A stretch of 44,731 bases of DNA. Source: Parvimonas sp. Its GTDB lineage: Bacteria; Bacillota; Clostridia; Tissierellales; Peptoniphilaceae. Made by a program: the position numbers and the translations under genes. The notes beneath the pieces were generated by a model, which was not told the origin of the DNA, searched no databases, and saw only the letters and a list, made by a program, of their open reading frames with translations. This document shows, one piece after another, positions 8,020-16,959 of this stretch; within the stretch, counting starts at the first letter, position 1; the number at the start of each line of letters is the position of its first letter. The stretch covers positions 1-44,731 of the forward strand of contig JALEHY010000057.1 in NCBI GenBank assembly GCA_022770425.1. The letters run 5' to 3'.

Positions 8020-9615
8020 TTGATTAGTGTAATAGATTTGAGTTTAAGTTTTCAAGGGCAAAAGCTTTTTGATGATGTTAATTTATCGTTTACTGCGGGA
8101 AATTGCTATGGGGTAATAGGAGCAAACGGAGCGGGGAAGAGTACATTTTTGAAAATTTTGGAAGGAAAACTTGAACCTGATACAGGGATGGTTTCTATAA
8201 AACCGAATACAAGGATGAGTGTTTTGGAACAGGACCATTTTAAGTTTGAAAACGAAAAAGTTATAGACGTTGTAATAATGGGAAATGAACGTTTGATGGA
8301 GATAATAAAACAAAAAGAGGAAATTTATTCAAAAGAAGATTTTTCGGATGAAGACGGAATTTTAGCTTCTGAACTTGAGGCTGAATTTGCAGATATGGAC
8401 GGTTGGAGTGCAGAGGCAAATGCATCATCGCTTTTACAGGGGTTGGGAATTTCTACAAATTTGCATGAAAATAAAATGTCAGAATTATCCGGTAAGGAAA
8501 AAGTTAAAGTTTTACTTGCAAAGGCATTGTTCGGTAATCCTGAAATTTTGATTCTTGATGAACCTACAAATGATCTTGATATTAAGAGCATTTTGTGGCT
8601 TGAAAATTTTCTTATGGACTATGAAGGAACCGTTATTGTAGTTAGCCATGACAGATACTTTTTGAATAATATTTGTACTCATATGGTGGATATTGACTTT
8701 AAAAAAATAAAAATTTTCGTAGGAAACTATGACTTTTGGTACGAATCAAGTCAACTTGCCGCACAGATGTTAAAAGATCAAAACAAAAAGAAAGAAGACA
8801 AGATTAAAGAATTGCAAAACTTTATTGCGAGATTTTCCGCAAATAAAAGTAAGTCAAAGCAGGCGACAAGTCGTAAAAAGTTACTTGATAAAATACAACT
8901 TGAGGATATTCAACCTTCAACAAGACGTTATCCTTTTGTAGGTTTTGAAATGGAAAGAGAAGTTGGTAATCAAATTTTAGAAGTAAATGAAATTTCAAAG
9001 ACTATTGAAGGAAGACTTGTTTTGGATAAAGTTTCGTTTATGGTTAATAAAAATGATAAAATCGGATTTATCGGAGATGAACTTTCTGTTACTACACTTT
9101 TTAAAATTTTATCGGGAGAAATTGAGCCTGACAGTGGAAGTTTTAAATGGGGAGTTACAACTTCACGTTCGTATTTTCCTAAAGATAATACTGAATTTTT
9201 TAAAGATACTCCATATAATTTGATTGATTGGTTAAGGCAGTATTCTGTTGAACAATCTGAAATTTATATAAGGGGCTTTTTGGGAAGAATGTTATTTTCA
9301 GGAGATGATGCTTTGAAACCTGCACAAAAACTTTCCGGTGGAGAGAAAGTCAGGATGATGATATCGTATATGATGCTTAAAAATTCAAATGTGCTAATTC
9401 TTGATCAGCCTACTAACCATTTAGATCTTGAAAGCATAATAAGTTTAAACAACGGACTTAAATCTTTTAAAGGTAATATTTTATTTGCAAGTCATGACAC
9501 TGAATTTATGAATACTATTGCGAATAGAATTATCCATATTGAAGAAAATATTTTTGAAGACAGACTTATGACTTACCAAGAATATATTGAAAGATTTGTC
9601 GAGGAGGCGAAATAA
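8020..9615 (+). CDS. ABC-F family ATPase (YbiT-like), degenerate second nucleotide site
   Basis: Soluble ribosome-associated type ABC protein with two nucleotide-binding domains and no membrane segment. I choose TTG at 8020 (MISVIDLSLSF...) because AGAGGTG lies 6 bases upstream and homologues start this way; a GTG at 8011 is in frame but falls inside that ribosome site. Site 1 is complete: GANGAGKST (34-42), an LSGKE signature near 155 and LILDEPTND. The second Walker A is degraded to GDELSVTT (352-359), with no GK, and the second Walker B reads LILDQPTNH with Gln463 where the catalytic Glu normally is; its signature LSGGEKVRMM is intact. The linker is Lys-rich, as in ABC-F proteins. Length 531. 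Translationally coupled to lplA. A role in ribosome function is inferred; resistance function cannot be judged. Confidence 0.88.
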   Translation: MISVIDLSLSFQGQKLFDDVNLSFTAGNCYGVIGANGAGKSTFLKILEGKLEPDTGMVSIKPNTRMSVLEQDHFKFENEKVIDVVIMGNERLMEIIKQKEEIYSKEDFSDEDGILASELEAEFADMDGWSAEANASSLLQGLGISTNLHENKMSELSGKEKVKVLLAKALFGNPEILILDEPTNDLDIKSILWLENFLMDYEGTVIVVSHDRYFLNNICTHMVDIDFKKIKIFVGNYDFWYESSQLAAQMLKDQNKKKEDKIKELQNFIARFSANKSKSKQATSRKKLLDKIQLEDIQPSTRRYPFVGFEMEREVGNQILEVNEISKTIEGRLVLDKVSFMVNKNDKIGFIGDELSVTTLFKILSGEIEPDSGSFKWGVTTSRSYFPKDNTEFFKDTPYNLIDWLRQYSVEQSEIYIRGFLGRMLFSGDDALKPAQKLSGGEKVRMMISYMMLKNSNVLILDQPTNHLDLESIISLNNGLKSFKGNILFASHDTEFMNTIANRIIHIEENIFEDRLMTYQEYIERFVEEAK

Positions 9616-10601
9616 TGATTTTTGTTGAAAATAAAAATACAGACCCCGCTTTAAATCATGCAATAGAGTTATATTTGATGGAAAATTATGACGATGATAT
9701 TTTTATGCTTTGGAGGAACAGACCTTGTATTTTGATTGGAAGGTATCAAAATATAAATTTGGAAGTAAACCTTGACTTTACAAACGAAAATAATATGGAC
9801 GTTATAAGACGACTTTCAGGTGGGGGAGCAATTTATTGTGATACTGACAATATGCAGTATTCTTTTATAACAAAAAAAACAGGGTCGGATGTTGATTCGT
9901 CTTTTAAAAAATTTGCAGGTCCTGTTGTAAGTGCATTAAAATCTTTAGGACTTGATGCGGAATTTACAGGAAGAAACGATATTCAAATAGGCGGAGCAAA
10001 GGTTAGCGGAAATGCCCAATTTCAAAGTAAAGAGAAAATCCTGCATCACGGAACTTTACTTTTTAAGGCGAATCTATATAATTTGACAAATTCTTTGAAA
10101 GCCAGAGATATAAAATTCAAAGGGAAAGCTGTTCAGTCTATCAGATCAAGAGTCGGATTTATCGGAGATATGATAGATATGGATATTGAAAGTTTTATGG
10201 ACTATGTTGTAGAATTTATGAAAAAGGAATATCGTATAACAAATACAACTGTTTTGACAGATGATGAAATGAAAAAAATCCATAAAATAAGGGAAGAAAT
10301 TTTTTCTGCCAAAGAATGGAATGAAGGTACAATGACTTTAAAAAAGAATAGAAACGCACAAAAATATTCATGTGGTGTTGTTGAAATCGGACTTGATATT
10401 GAAAGTGAAAAAATAAAAGATATTTCAATAGAAGGAGATTTCTTTAGTGAGTTGGGTATAGATAAATTATCTGAGGTGTTGATCGGAGTCGATTGTACAA
10501 AAGAAGCTGTTGAAAAAGCTCTTAAAGATATTGATTTGGACAGATACATCAGAGGAATGGATAAAACTGTATTCATTGAAGATATTATTAAATTATTTTA
10601 A
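9615..10601 (+). CDS. lplA: Lipoate--protein ligase
   Basis: Cytoplasmic enzyme that activates lipoate (or octanoate) with ATP and transfers it to lysines of lipoyl domains, such as GcvH or 2-oxoacid dehydrogenase E2. Residues 64-86 carry the RRLSGGGAIYCD substrate loop; GRNDIQIGGAKVSGNAQ (119-135) contains the catalytic lysine K129. The 328 residues include the C-terminal accessory domain, so it is a full LplA. The ATG overlaps the ABC-F stop codon by one base (TAATG) behind GAGGAGG, and lipA follows 12 bases later. With LipA beside it, the cell could lipoylate by scavenging, or by LplA loading octanoate for LipA to sulphurate. Confidence 0.93.
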   Translation: MIFVENKNTDPALNHAIELYLMENYDDDIFMLWRNRPCILIGRYQNINLEVNLDFTNENNMDVIRRLSGGGAIYCDTDNMQYSFITKKTGSDVDSSFKKFAGPVVSALKSLGLDAEFTGRNDIQIGGAKVSGNAQFQSKEKILHHGTLLFKANLYNLTNSLKARDIKFKGKAVQSIRSRVGFIGDMIDMDIESFMDYVVEFMKKEYRITNTTVLTDDEMKKIHKIREEIFSAKEWNEGTMTLKKNRNAQKYSCGVVEIGLDIESEKIKDISIEGDFFSELGIDKLSEVLIGVDCTKEAVEKALKDIDLDRYIRGMDKTVFIEDIIKLF

Positions 10602-10613
10602 TAGAGGTGCATT

Positions 10614-11468
10614 ATGCAAAGAAGAAAAGCTGAAATAATGAGAAAACCCGAATGGCTTAAGTTAAAGATTCAAGGGGATAAAAATACAACTGATGTTGAA
10701 AGTATGGTTGAAGGGTTGAAATTACATACTGTTTGTCATGAGGCTAACTGTCCCAATAAAATGGAGTGTTTTTCAAGAAGAACAGCAACATTTATGATTT
10801 TGGGAAGAAATTGTACAAGAAATTGTACTTTTTGTAATGTTACAAGACATACACCGGATCCTATTGATTTACAGGAACCTGAAAATTTGGCAAAAGCCGT
10901 TCAAATTTTACAATTGAAACATGCGGTTGTAACTTCTGTTACAAGAGATGATTTAAAAGATGAAGGGGCAAATCAATTTGCTGAAGTTGTAAGACAAGTC
11001 AGAAAATATAATCCTGAAACAACAATAGAACTTTTAATCCCTGATATGTCGGGAAGAGAAGAACTTTTAGATATTATTTTTGAAACAAAGCCTGATGTTT
11101 TAAATCATAATGTTGAAACAATTCCCGCTTTTTACCCTAAAGTAAGACCGGCAGCTGATTTTATGAGAAGTATAAAGGTTTTGGATTATGCAAAAAAGAA
11201 CGGACTTAAAACAAAATCGGGTATTATGGTTGGTTTTGGAGAAACGGAAGAACAAGTTGTTGAAGTTTTTGAAGCGCTTAGAAAAGTTGATTGTGATATG
11301 GTTACAGTCGGACAATATTTACAACCTACAAAATTCCACATAGCTGTTAAAGAGTATGTTCATCCAAAACAATTTGACAGATATAGAGATATTGCTTTTA
11401 AAATGGGATTTAAGAGGGTAAATTCAGGACCTCTTGTAAGAAGCTCATATCATGCTGATGCTTTATAA
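10614..11468 (+). CDS. lipA: Lipoyl synthase (radical SAM)
   Basis: Inserts two sulphur atoms into protein-bound octanoate to make lipoyl groups. Both iron-sulphur sites are visible: the auxiliary cluster CHEANCPNKMEC (C41, C46, C52), with its serine ligand in the C-terminal RSSYH motif (276-280), and the radical-SAM cluster CTRNCTFC (C67, C71, C74). At 284 residues it is normal length. GAGGTG precedes the ATG closely; an in-frame ATG eight codons on (MRKPEWLK) would match many homologues but is too far from that ribosome site. Last gene of the ABC-F-lplA-lipA operon. No lipoyl-acceptor gene lies in this window. Confidence 0.95.
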   Translation: MQRRKAEIMRKPEWLKLKIQGDKNTTDVESMVEGLKLHTVCHEANCPNKMECFSRRTATFMILGRNCTRNCTFCNVTRHTPDPIDLQEPENLAKAVQILQLKHAVVTSVTRDDLKDEGANQFAEVVRQVRKYNPETTIELLIPDMSGREELLDIIFETKPDVLNHNVETIPAFYPKVRPAADFMRSIKVLDYAKKNGLKTKSGIMVGFGETEEQVVEVFEALRKVDCDMVTVGQYLQPTKFHIAVKEYVHPKQFDRYRDIAFKMGFKRVNSGPLVRSSYHADAL

Positions 11469-11484
11469 TAATTAAATATAATAT

Positions 11485-11519
11485 AAAAAACTCAAGATAT
11501 TTATATCTTGAGTTTTTTT
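11485..11519. terminator. Bidirectional terminator between lipA and the ECF operon
   Basis: AAAAAACTCAAGAT (11485-11498) pairs with ATCTTGAGTTTTTT (11505-11518). T-runs are available on either strand, so it serves lipA and the converging ECF operon. Confidence 0.85.
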
Positions 11520-11588
11520 GAGAAATTATATTTACTTTAAATTAAGTAAATAATAACATATTATTAATTATATACAAATTTAAAAAGT

Positions 11589-12959
11589 CTATTTAGTAAA
11601 TTCATAAATATTTCCTTTACATTTTTTTATGAATTCGTAATCATGTGTTACTACTATAACTGTTTTTCCGTTTTCTTTCATTTCATGCAAATATTCAATT
11701 ATCTTTAACATTTTTCCTTTACAAAGTCCGCTTGTAGGTTCGTCTAAAATGACAATAGGTTTATCTGACAATTTTGCCATACCGATTAAAAGTCTTTGTT
11801 TTTCACCTCCTGAAAGTATTTGTGGGTGAAAATCCTTTTTGTCAAGCAAATCAAGTTCCTGTAAAGTTTTTTCTTTTAAACAAGGGTCGGAATTTACTAT
11901 TGAAAGTTCTTGCCAAACAGATTCGGTAAAAAGTTGGTAATTTACATCTTGCATTACCATCGAAATGAAATTGTAAGTTTTTTTTATTTTTTTTCCTTTG
12001 TACAAACTTTCGCTTTTACCTTTGATTAAACCTGAAAGTTTTTTTATAAATGTACTTTTTCCGACTCCATTTTCGCCTATTATAAAATTAATCCCCTCAG
12101 GAAAAGAAATACTGAAATTCAAAATTTTTTCTTTTTTGTATTTTACAAGAAAATTTTTACAAATAAGAGAATCTGAATCGGTTACACAGTTTTCTTCTAA
12201 CAAATTGATTTTTCTAAACTTAAAGTCTTTTAATTCCGATTTAGAAATATCCTGTAATGTTCTCAGTTCATTTTCTGATTTTTTTGAATCATTGAATTTA
12301 AACAGGGTTGAAGTTTTATTTTTAAAAATTATAAACTTATCGGCAATTTCTCTTAAATAATACAATCTATGCTCTGCAATAATTATTATTTTTCCCATAG
12401 ATTTCAATTTTTTAAGCATTGTTTTTAATAATTCTATAGATTTTTTATCTAAAGAAGCGGAAGGTTCGTCAAATAAGTAAATATCATTGTTCATACAACT
12501 TGTGGCGGTTATTGCAACAAGTTGCTTTTCTCCACCTGATATTGAGAAGATATTTTTATCAAGTAAATACTCCGTATTCATCATAGAAGAATATTTTTTT
12601 ATTGTGTCTAAAATTTTACTTCTTTCAATATTTCTGTTTTCTAAAGCAAAAGCGAGTTCATCTGTTGTGTTTGTACAAAAAAATTGAGTTTTTGGATTTT
12701 GAAACACCGTAGATATGAATTTACTCCTTTCAGATATACTTTTTTCCAAAACAGATCTGTTCTTAAAAATAATATCTCCTGTTAAATTTACAACTTCATT
12801 ATCTAAAATTATTCCGTTTATTGCTTTTAGAAAACTGCTTTTTCCACAACCGGATTTTCCGGTTATTACAACAAGTTCTCCTTGATTTACCTCAAAATTC
12901 AAATTTTTCAGTATGGTTGTATTTTCATAATGTATACCAAAATTATTTATTTTAAGCAT
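11589..12959 (-). CDS. ECF transporter ATPase, two ATP-binding domains fused
   Basis: Energy module of an energy-coupling-factor importer with both ATPase halves in one 456-residue chain, where many Firmicutes use separate EcfA1 and EcfA2. Domain 1: GKSGCGKS (34-41), Q-loop FQNPKTQ (86-92), signature SGGEKQ (141-146), FDEPSASLD (163-171). Domain 2: GENGVGKS (295-302), MQDVNYQL (336-343), LSGGEKQRL (382-390), LDEPTSGLC (405-413). C413 replaces the D-loop aspartate, a small departure from consensus. The start overlaps the end of ecfT by 8 bases, and this is the last gene of the operon. Dedicated (group I) ECF systems commonly keep all parts together as here. Confidence 0.9.
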   Translation of the reverse strand: MLKINNFGIHYENTTILKNLNFEVNQGELVVITGKSGCGKSSFLKAINGIILDNEVVNLTGDIIFKNRSVLEKSISERSKFISTVFQNPKTQFFCTNTTDELAFALENRNIERSKILDTIKKYSSMMNTEYLLDKNIFSISGGEKQLVAITATSCMNNDIYLFDEPSASLDKKSIELLKTMLKKLKSMGKIIIIAEHRLYYLREIADKFIIFKNKTSTLFKFNDSKKSENELRTLQDISKSELKDFKFRKINLLEENCVTDSDSLICKNFLVKYKKEKILNFSISFPEGINFIIGENGVGKSTFIKKLSGLIKGKSESLYKGKKIKKTYNFISMVMQDVNYQLFTESVWQELSIVNSDPCLKEKTLQELDLLDKKDFHPQILSGGEKQRLLIGMAKLSDKPIVILDEPTSGLCKGKMLKIIEYLHEMKENGKTVIVVTHDYEFIKKCKGNIYEFTK

Positions 12960-13674
12960 ATTTACTCCTTATATAGAAAATTATCAACAAAAACATTAAA
13001 AACAAAAAGAAACAATCTATAAATTTAAACCTTGCATCAGAAATACTGCTTCTTTGAAGTCCTATTTCCAAACCTCTTGTAAGAGCGGATACGGAAACCT
13101 CATCAGCGGTTCTTGTTAAACACATCAGTAAAGGAACAGTTCTGTACTCAAAAAGTTTAAACGGTTTAAAAATCAGACTTCTTGTTGTGAGTTTATGCAT
13201 ATACATTGCGTCTTTAACTTGTTTATAATCTTCTTTTACGGTATAAAAAAATCGTGCCATAACTATTAACGGAATTATAATTTGGTCAGGGAAATGCATC
13301 TTTTTTAAAGTATATACAATTTCACTCATATCTGTTGTTGTTAAAGTGTATTTTCCCATAGTTATTCCCGGTAACATTCTCAAAAATATTATCGTAATAA
13401 ATAAAAACAGTGAGCTCCAAAGACCTTCAGTTCTGTATATAAAATACTTTTGAGAAAATCCGGCTATAAAGATAATTAAAAAACCTCTTAATGACTCTTT
13501 GTATCTTTTTTCCCAAGCTAAAAGAAAATACGGTAATAAAGATGTGATAACTGCAATGATTAAATACCTTTGTTGTAAATTTCCCAACAAAAGAGTGTAG
13601 GAAATAACAAAGGTCATAAATAGTTTTGTTCTAAAGTCCAACTTTTGCTTTAATATATTTTTTATATTAAACAT
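12952..13674 (-). CDS. ecfT: ECF transporter transmembrane component T
   Basis: Membrane scaffold, 240 residues, linking the S component to the ATPases. An N-terminal hydrophobic block (about 18-110, several membrane helices) is followed by the amphipathic coupling region with two Arg-containing motifs, around MARFFYTVKEDYKQV (about 137-151) and VSALTRGLE (about 191-199), which match the conserved EcfT coupling helices; a last membrane helix ends the protein. It overlaps both neighbours by 8 bases, the mark of translational coupling. Its low similarity to the housekeeping EcfT type fits a dedicated transporter, an inference from the operon layout. Confidence 0.85.
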   Translation of the reverse strand: MFNIKNILKQKLDFRTKLFMTFVISYTLLLGNLQQRYLIIAVITSLLPYFLLAWEKRYKESLRGFLIIFIAGFSQKYFIYRTEGLWSSLFLFITIIFLRMLPGITMGKYTLTTTDMSEIVYTLKKMHFPDQIIIPLIVMARFFYTVKEDYKQVKDAMYMHKLTTRSLIFKPFKLFEYRTVPLLMCLTRTADEVSVSALTRGLEIGLQRSSISDARFKFIDCFFLFLMFLLIIFYIRSKYA

Positions 13675-14260
13675 CTTTTATCATTCCTGCTTTTACAAAA
13701 TGCTTTTTCAAAATTTTAATTCCTATCGTACAGCCTATATACATACCTATAAATCCTATCAAAATCAGAGGGACAAAAAACCAACTTGGCATTACACTCA
13801 TCATCTTTTGGGCATACTCCGCACCATATCCCATATCTATTAATTGTTTAATATACTTTTCTCTTGCAAAAAATACCGGAATCCAATTTCCTACAAATGA
13901 AACAGTTGCAAATGAGAACGCCCATCTTGCATGGTTTATGCTTGTGTAGTTTCCCTTTTTCATAATATATTCAGCAATAACAATTCCGATTGGAGCAAAA
14001 AGCAAAGACCATATTCCATGTCCCGTTGCAAAAAACAAAAGTCCCATAACTGTTTGTTGAATTGCAATCATACCGACTTTTTTTATCTTTGTTGCAAATA
14101 ACATATTGACAGGTCCAACCAATATCCCTGCAACAAGGGGAACTATCGGCATTAAAAACGGTATAAATCCAATCATTCCTCCAACAAAAGTAAATAAAAT
14201 CGAAAGAACAGAGAATAAACCTACATTTATTAAATCTTTTACATTAAGTCCTTTTTTCAT
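13667..14260 (-). CDS. ECF transporter substrate-binding S component, MptD/Trep_Strep-like
   Basis: Integral membrane substrate-capture protein of 197 residues with about six hydrophobic segments. The pattern NVKDLINVGLFSVLSILFTF at the start, then GPVNMLFATKIKKVGMIAIQ and GHGIWSLLFAPIGIVIAEYI, is what I associate with the Trep_Strep/MptD family of putative S components. Substrate not established from sequence. First gene of the operon; ATG 14258-14260 follows GGAGG. A Fur-like inverted repeat overlaps its predicted transcription start, which would suit a metal, haem or metallophore substrate, but that is inference. Confidence 0.75.
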   Translation of the reverse strand: MKKGLNVKDLINVGLFSVLSILFTFVGGMIGFIPFLMPIVPLVAGILVGPVNMLFATKIKKVGMIAIQQTVMGLLFFATGHGIWSLLFAPIGIVIAEYIMKKGNYTSINHARWAFSFATVSFVGNWIPVFFAREKYIKQLIDMGYGAEYAQKMMSVMPSWFFVPLILIGFIGMYIGCTIGIKILKKHFVKAGMIKDV

Positions 14261-14283
14261 AATAACCTCCTAAAATATTTTTT

Positions 14284-14298
14284 TGATAATCATTACTA
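14284..14298. promoter_or_regulatory. Fur/PerR-like 7-1-7 operator at the ECF promoter
   Basis: TGATAATCATTACTA matches the Fur 7-1-7 consensus TGATAATNATTATCA at 12 of 14 informative positions. It sits 2 bases downstream of the -10 box and 24 bases before the S-component start codon, so a bound repressor would block transcription start. Confidence 0.5.
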
Positions 14299-14300
14299 AA

Positions 14301-14329
14301 AGTATAACATTAATCAAAATGTGAAACAA
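14301..14329 (-). promoter_or_regulatory. Promoter of the ECF operon
   Basis: On the minus strand: TTGTTT (14324-14329), a 17-base spacer, TATACT (14301-14306) preceded by TGT (extended -10). Confidence 0.6.
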
Positions 14330-14461
14330 TAAATAAAACAATTTATGTCTAATCGTAACATTGTCCGAAAGGAATATTTTAAAAACAGTTGTAGTTTAAC
14401 TGAAATAAAATAAAAATTTATTTTTAAAAATTTTTGAAATTATGCAAAAAATGTGTATTTA

Positions 14462-14470
14462 TGGTATACT
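14462..14470 (+). promoter_or_regulatory. Extended -10 promoter of the ddl operon
   Basis: TGG (14462-14464) plus TATACT (14465-14470), about 40 bases before the ddl start. No clear -35 box. Confidence 0.5.
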
Positions 14471-14510
14471 ATAAGATGATAATTTTTAATTTTAGTTTGG
14501 AGATGTTTTT

Positions 14511-15584
14511 ATGAAAAGTATATATTTATTGTATGGCGGAAAGAGTGCAGAACATGAAATTTCAGTTTTAACCGCAAAATCAATTATTAACAATTTAGAT
14601 AGAAAAAAATATAAAATTTTTCCTATTTATGTTGATAAATCAGGTCGTTGGAATTATTTAGGAGAAAATTTTAATTTAATTGAAAACGAAAAAGAACTTA
14701 TTGTAGAAGGTTTTGGGAGCGTTGCAAAGTCAATATCGAATTTTTTTGAGAAAAATTTTGAAAATGAAGAAGCAATATTTTTCCCGGCAATGCACGGAAC
14801 TTTTTCCGAAGACGGAACAATTCAAGGTTTTTTTGATATAATGGATTTAACTTATGTCGGAAATAATGTTTTGTCTTCTGCGGTTTGTATGGATAAAGTT
14901 ACTGCAAATGATATTTTTGCAAGTAATGGAATTTTACAACCTAAATATTATTTAGTTACAAAATACGAATTTGAAAAAGACCCTGAAAAACAAATAGAAA
15001 ACATTTTGGAAAAGATCGCAGAAAGCTCTTTTATAAAGCCGTGTAACGCAGGTTCAAGTGTCGGAGTAACAAAAGTAAACAAAAAGGAAGAAATAATCCC
15101 CGCTCTTTTAGAGGCTTTTAAATTTGACAACAGAGTTTTGGTTGAAGAGGCAATAATCGGAGATGAGCTTCAGGTTCTTGTTGTAGGAAACAATACTTTA
15201 AAGGCAACTTTGCCCGGAGGGGTTAAGGTTACAAGAGAGTTTTTTGATTATGAAGCAAAATACTTAGATGAGACGACAGATCATATTATACCTTGGGATT
15301 TATCTGAAGATGAAATAAAGGAAATTCAGTCAGTTGCGAAAAAAGCTTATGCTGTTACAAACTGTAAAGGATTTGCAAGAGTGGATATTTTTGTTAGAGA
15401 CAGTGACAGAAAAATGCTTGTAAATGAAATAAATACAATTCCCGGTATGACGTCTGTTTCTATGGCTCCTGCAATGTATATGAAGTCATTTGATAAAACT
15501 TATGGAGATTTTTTAGATGAACTTATAGAGCTTGCGATTGAAAACAAAAAAGAAAAAATGTCTTTAGTTACAAACAGGGGGTAA
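14511..15584 (+). CDS. ddl: D-alanine--D-alanine ligase
   Basis: ATP-grasp enzyme joining two D-alanines for the peptidoglycan stem peptide. It begins with the typical IYLLYGGKSAEHEISVLTAK (residues 4-23). ATP-grasp landmarks follow: FIKPCNAGSSVGVTKV near 180, and the metal-binding NEINTIPGMTSVSMAPAMY near the C terminus. Length 357 is normal. I cannot assign D-Ala versus D-Lac preference reliably by eye. ATG preceded by TTGGAG. First gene of a tight four-gene run; murF starts two bases after its stop. Confidence 0.95.
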   Translation: MKSIYLLYGGKSAEHEISVLTAKSIINNLDRKKYKIFPIYVDKSGRWNYLGENFNLIENEKELIVEGFGSVAKSISNFFEKNFENEEAIFFPAMHGTFSEDGTIQGFFDIMDLTYVGNNVLSSAVCMDKVTANDIFASNGILQPKYYLVTKYEFEKDPEKQIENILEKIAESSFIKPCNAGSSVGVTKVNKKEEIIPALLEAFKFDNRVLVEEAIIGDELQVLVVGNNTLKATLPGGVKVTREFFDYEAKYLDETTDHIIPWDLSEDEIKEIQSVAKKAYAVTNCKGFARVDIFVRDSDRKMLVNEINTIPGMTSVSMAPAMYMKSFDKTYGDFLDELIELAIENKKEKMSLVTNRG

Positions 15585-15586
15585 TT

Positions 15587-16957
15587 ATGTTAAAAGCTAC
15601 TTTAGAAACTATTGCAAAAATCGTTGACGGGCATCTTGTCACTCAGAGTATGAAAGATAAGATTGTAGAAGGTGTTTCAACAGATACAAGAGATATAAAA
15701 ACTTATAATCTTTTTATTCCGCTTGTAGGTGCAAAGTATGACGGGCATACTTTTGCTTTTGATGCAATAAAAAAAGGTGCAGTTGCGACACTTTGGGATA
15801 AAAACCATCCTACACCTTATATTGATGCAGGAATTATAGTAGTTGATGATACGTTAAAAGCGTACCAAAAACTTGCAAGCAGTTATTTGAGTGCGACAGG
15901 AGCTAAAACCATTGCAATAACAGGTTCAAATGGAAAGACAAGTACTAAAGATATCTTATCTTCAATTTTGGAAAATAAATTTAGAGTGCATAAGACTGCA
16001 AAAAATCTAAATAATGAAATAGGAGTTCCAAAGACAATAATGGAGATGGACTTAGATGATGAAACAGTTGTTTTGGAAATGGGAATGGAACGTTTTGGAG
16101 AAATAAAGGTTTTAACAAATATTGCGAAGCCTGATATTGCCGTTATTACAAATATAGGAGACAGTCATCTTTTAGAACTTGGAACAAAAGAAAATATTGC
16201 AAGAGCAAAATTTGAAATTTTAGAGGGGTTAAAATCCGACGGGATTTTTATTTACAACAATGATGATGATATTTTAAGAGAAGTTATAAGAGAATATTCC
16301 ATTTCTCAAAGAATAATAAAAATAGGAACAAGAGAAGATTCGGACGTTATTATAAGACCTATTTACAGTGATGAAACCGGTAGCAGTTTTGCGATAGGAG
16401 AGCATGCTTACAGTATTCCTTTTATAGGCAAACACCAAATTTACAATGTTTCAGTGGCTATAACTATTGCAGGACTTTTAGGAATGAGTTATGAAGAAAT
16501 AGTAAAAGGACTTTCAAAAGTTGAGCTTACAGAAATGAGAATGGAGCTTATGCATTTTTCCGGTTTTGATGTTTTAAATGACTGTTACAAGTCAAATCCT
16601 CAAAGTTTGATGTCGTGCATTGAAACGGTTTATGATATGAAAGGATATAAAAACAAAATTTTAATACTTTCCGATATGTTGGAACTTGGAGAAAATGAAA
16701 GAAAGCTTCATTTTAATATAGGAGAGAAAATAAACAGAGATAAAGTTGATTGTGTGATTTGTATCGGAGATTTGGCTAAAGAAATTTACAACGGAGCAAA
16801 TAGAAATTTCAATGTAAATAAACTTTTCTATCTTGAATCAAAAGATGAAGTTGTAAGAAAAGTGAAAGAACTTTTAACAGAAGATACTTTAGTTATGGTA
16901 AAAGGCAGCAGAGGAATGAAACTTGAGGAAATAGTTGAAAAATTAAAGGAGATTTAG
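15587..16957 (+). CDS. murF: UDP-MurNAc-tripeptide--D-alanyl-D-alanine ligase
   Basis: Adds the D-Ala-D-Ala made by the upstream ligase to the UDP-MurNAc peptide, the last cytoplasmic step of precursor synthesis. N-terminal domain with GVSTDTRDIKTYNLFIPL (about 24-41), ATP site ITGSNGKTSTKD (about 110-121), LNNEIGVPKTIMEMD after it, then LVMVKGSRGMKLEEIV at the C terminus, all standard MurF elements. Length 456. It begins two bases after ddl and uses the purine-rich end of ddl (GGGGGTAATT) as ribosome site, so the two are coupled. The next gene begins two bases after its stop. Confidence 0.95.
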   Translation: MLKATLETIAKIVDGHLVTQSMKDKIVEGVSTDTRDIKTYNLFIPLVGAKYDGHTFAFDAIKKGAVATLWDKNHPTPYIDAGIIVVDDTLKAYQKLASSYLSATGAKTIAITGSNGKTSTKDILSSILENKFRVHKTAKNLNNEIGVPKTIMEMDLDDETVVLEMGMERFGEIKVLTNIAKPDIAVITNIGDSHLLELGTKENIARAKFEILEGLKSDGIFIYNNDDDILREVIREYSISQRIIKIGTREDSDVIIRPIYSDETGSSFAIGEHAYSIPFIGKHQIYNVSVAITIAGLLGMSYEEIVKGLSKVELTEMRMELMHFSGFDVLNDCYKSNPQSLMSCIETVYDMKGYKNKILILSDMLELGENERKLHFNIGEKINRDKVDCVICIGDLAKEIYNGANRNFNVNKLFYLESKDEVVRKVKELLTEDTLVMVKGSRGMKLEEIVEKLKEI

Positions 16958-16959
16958 TT

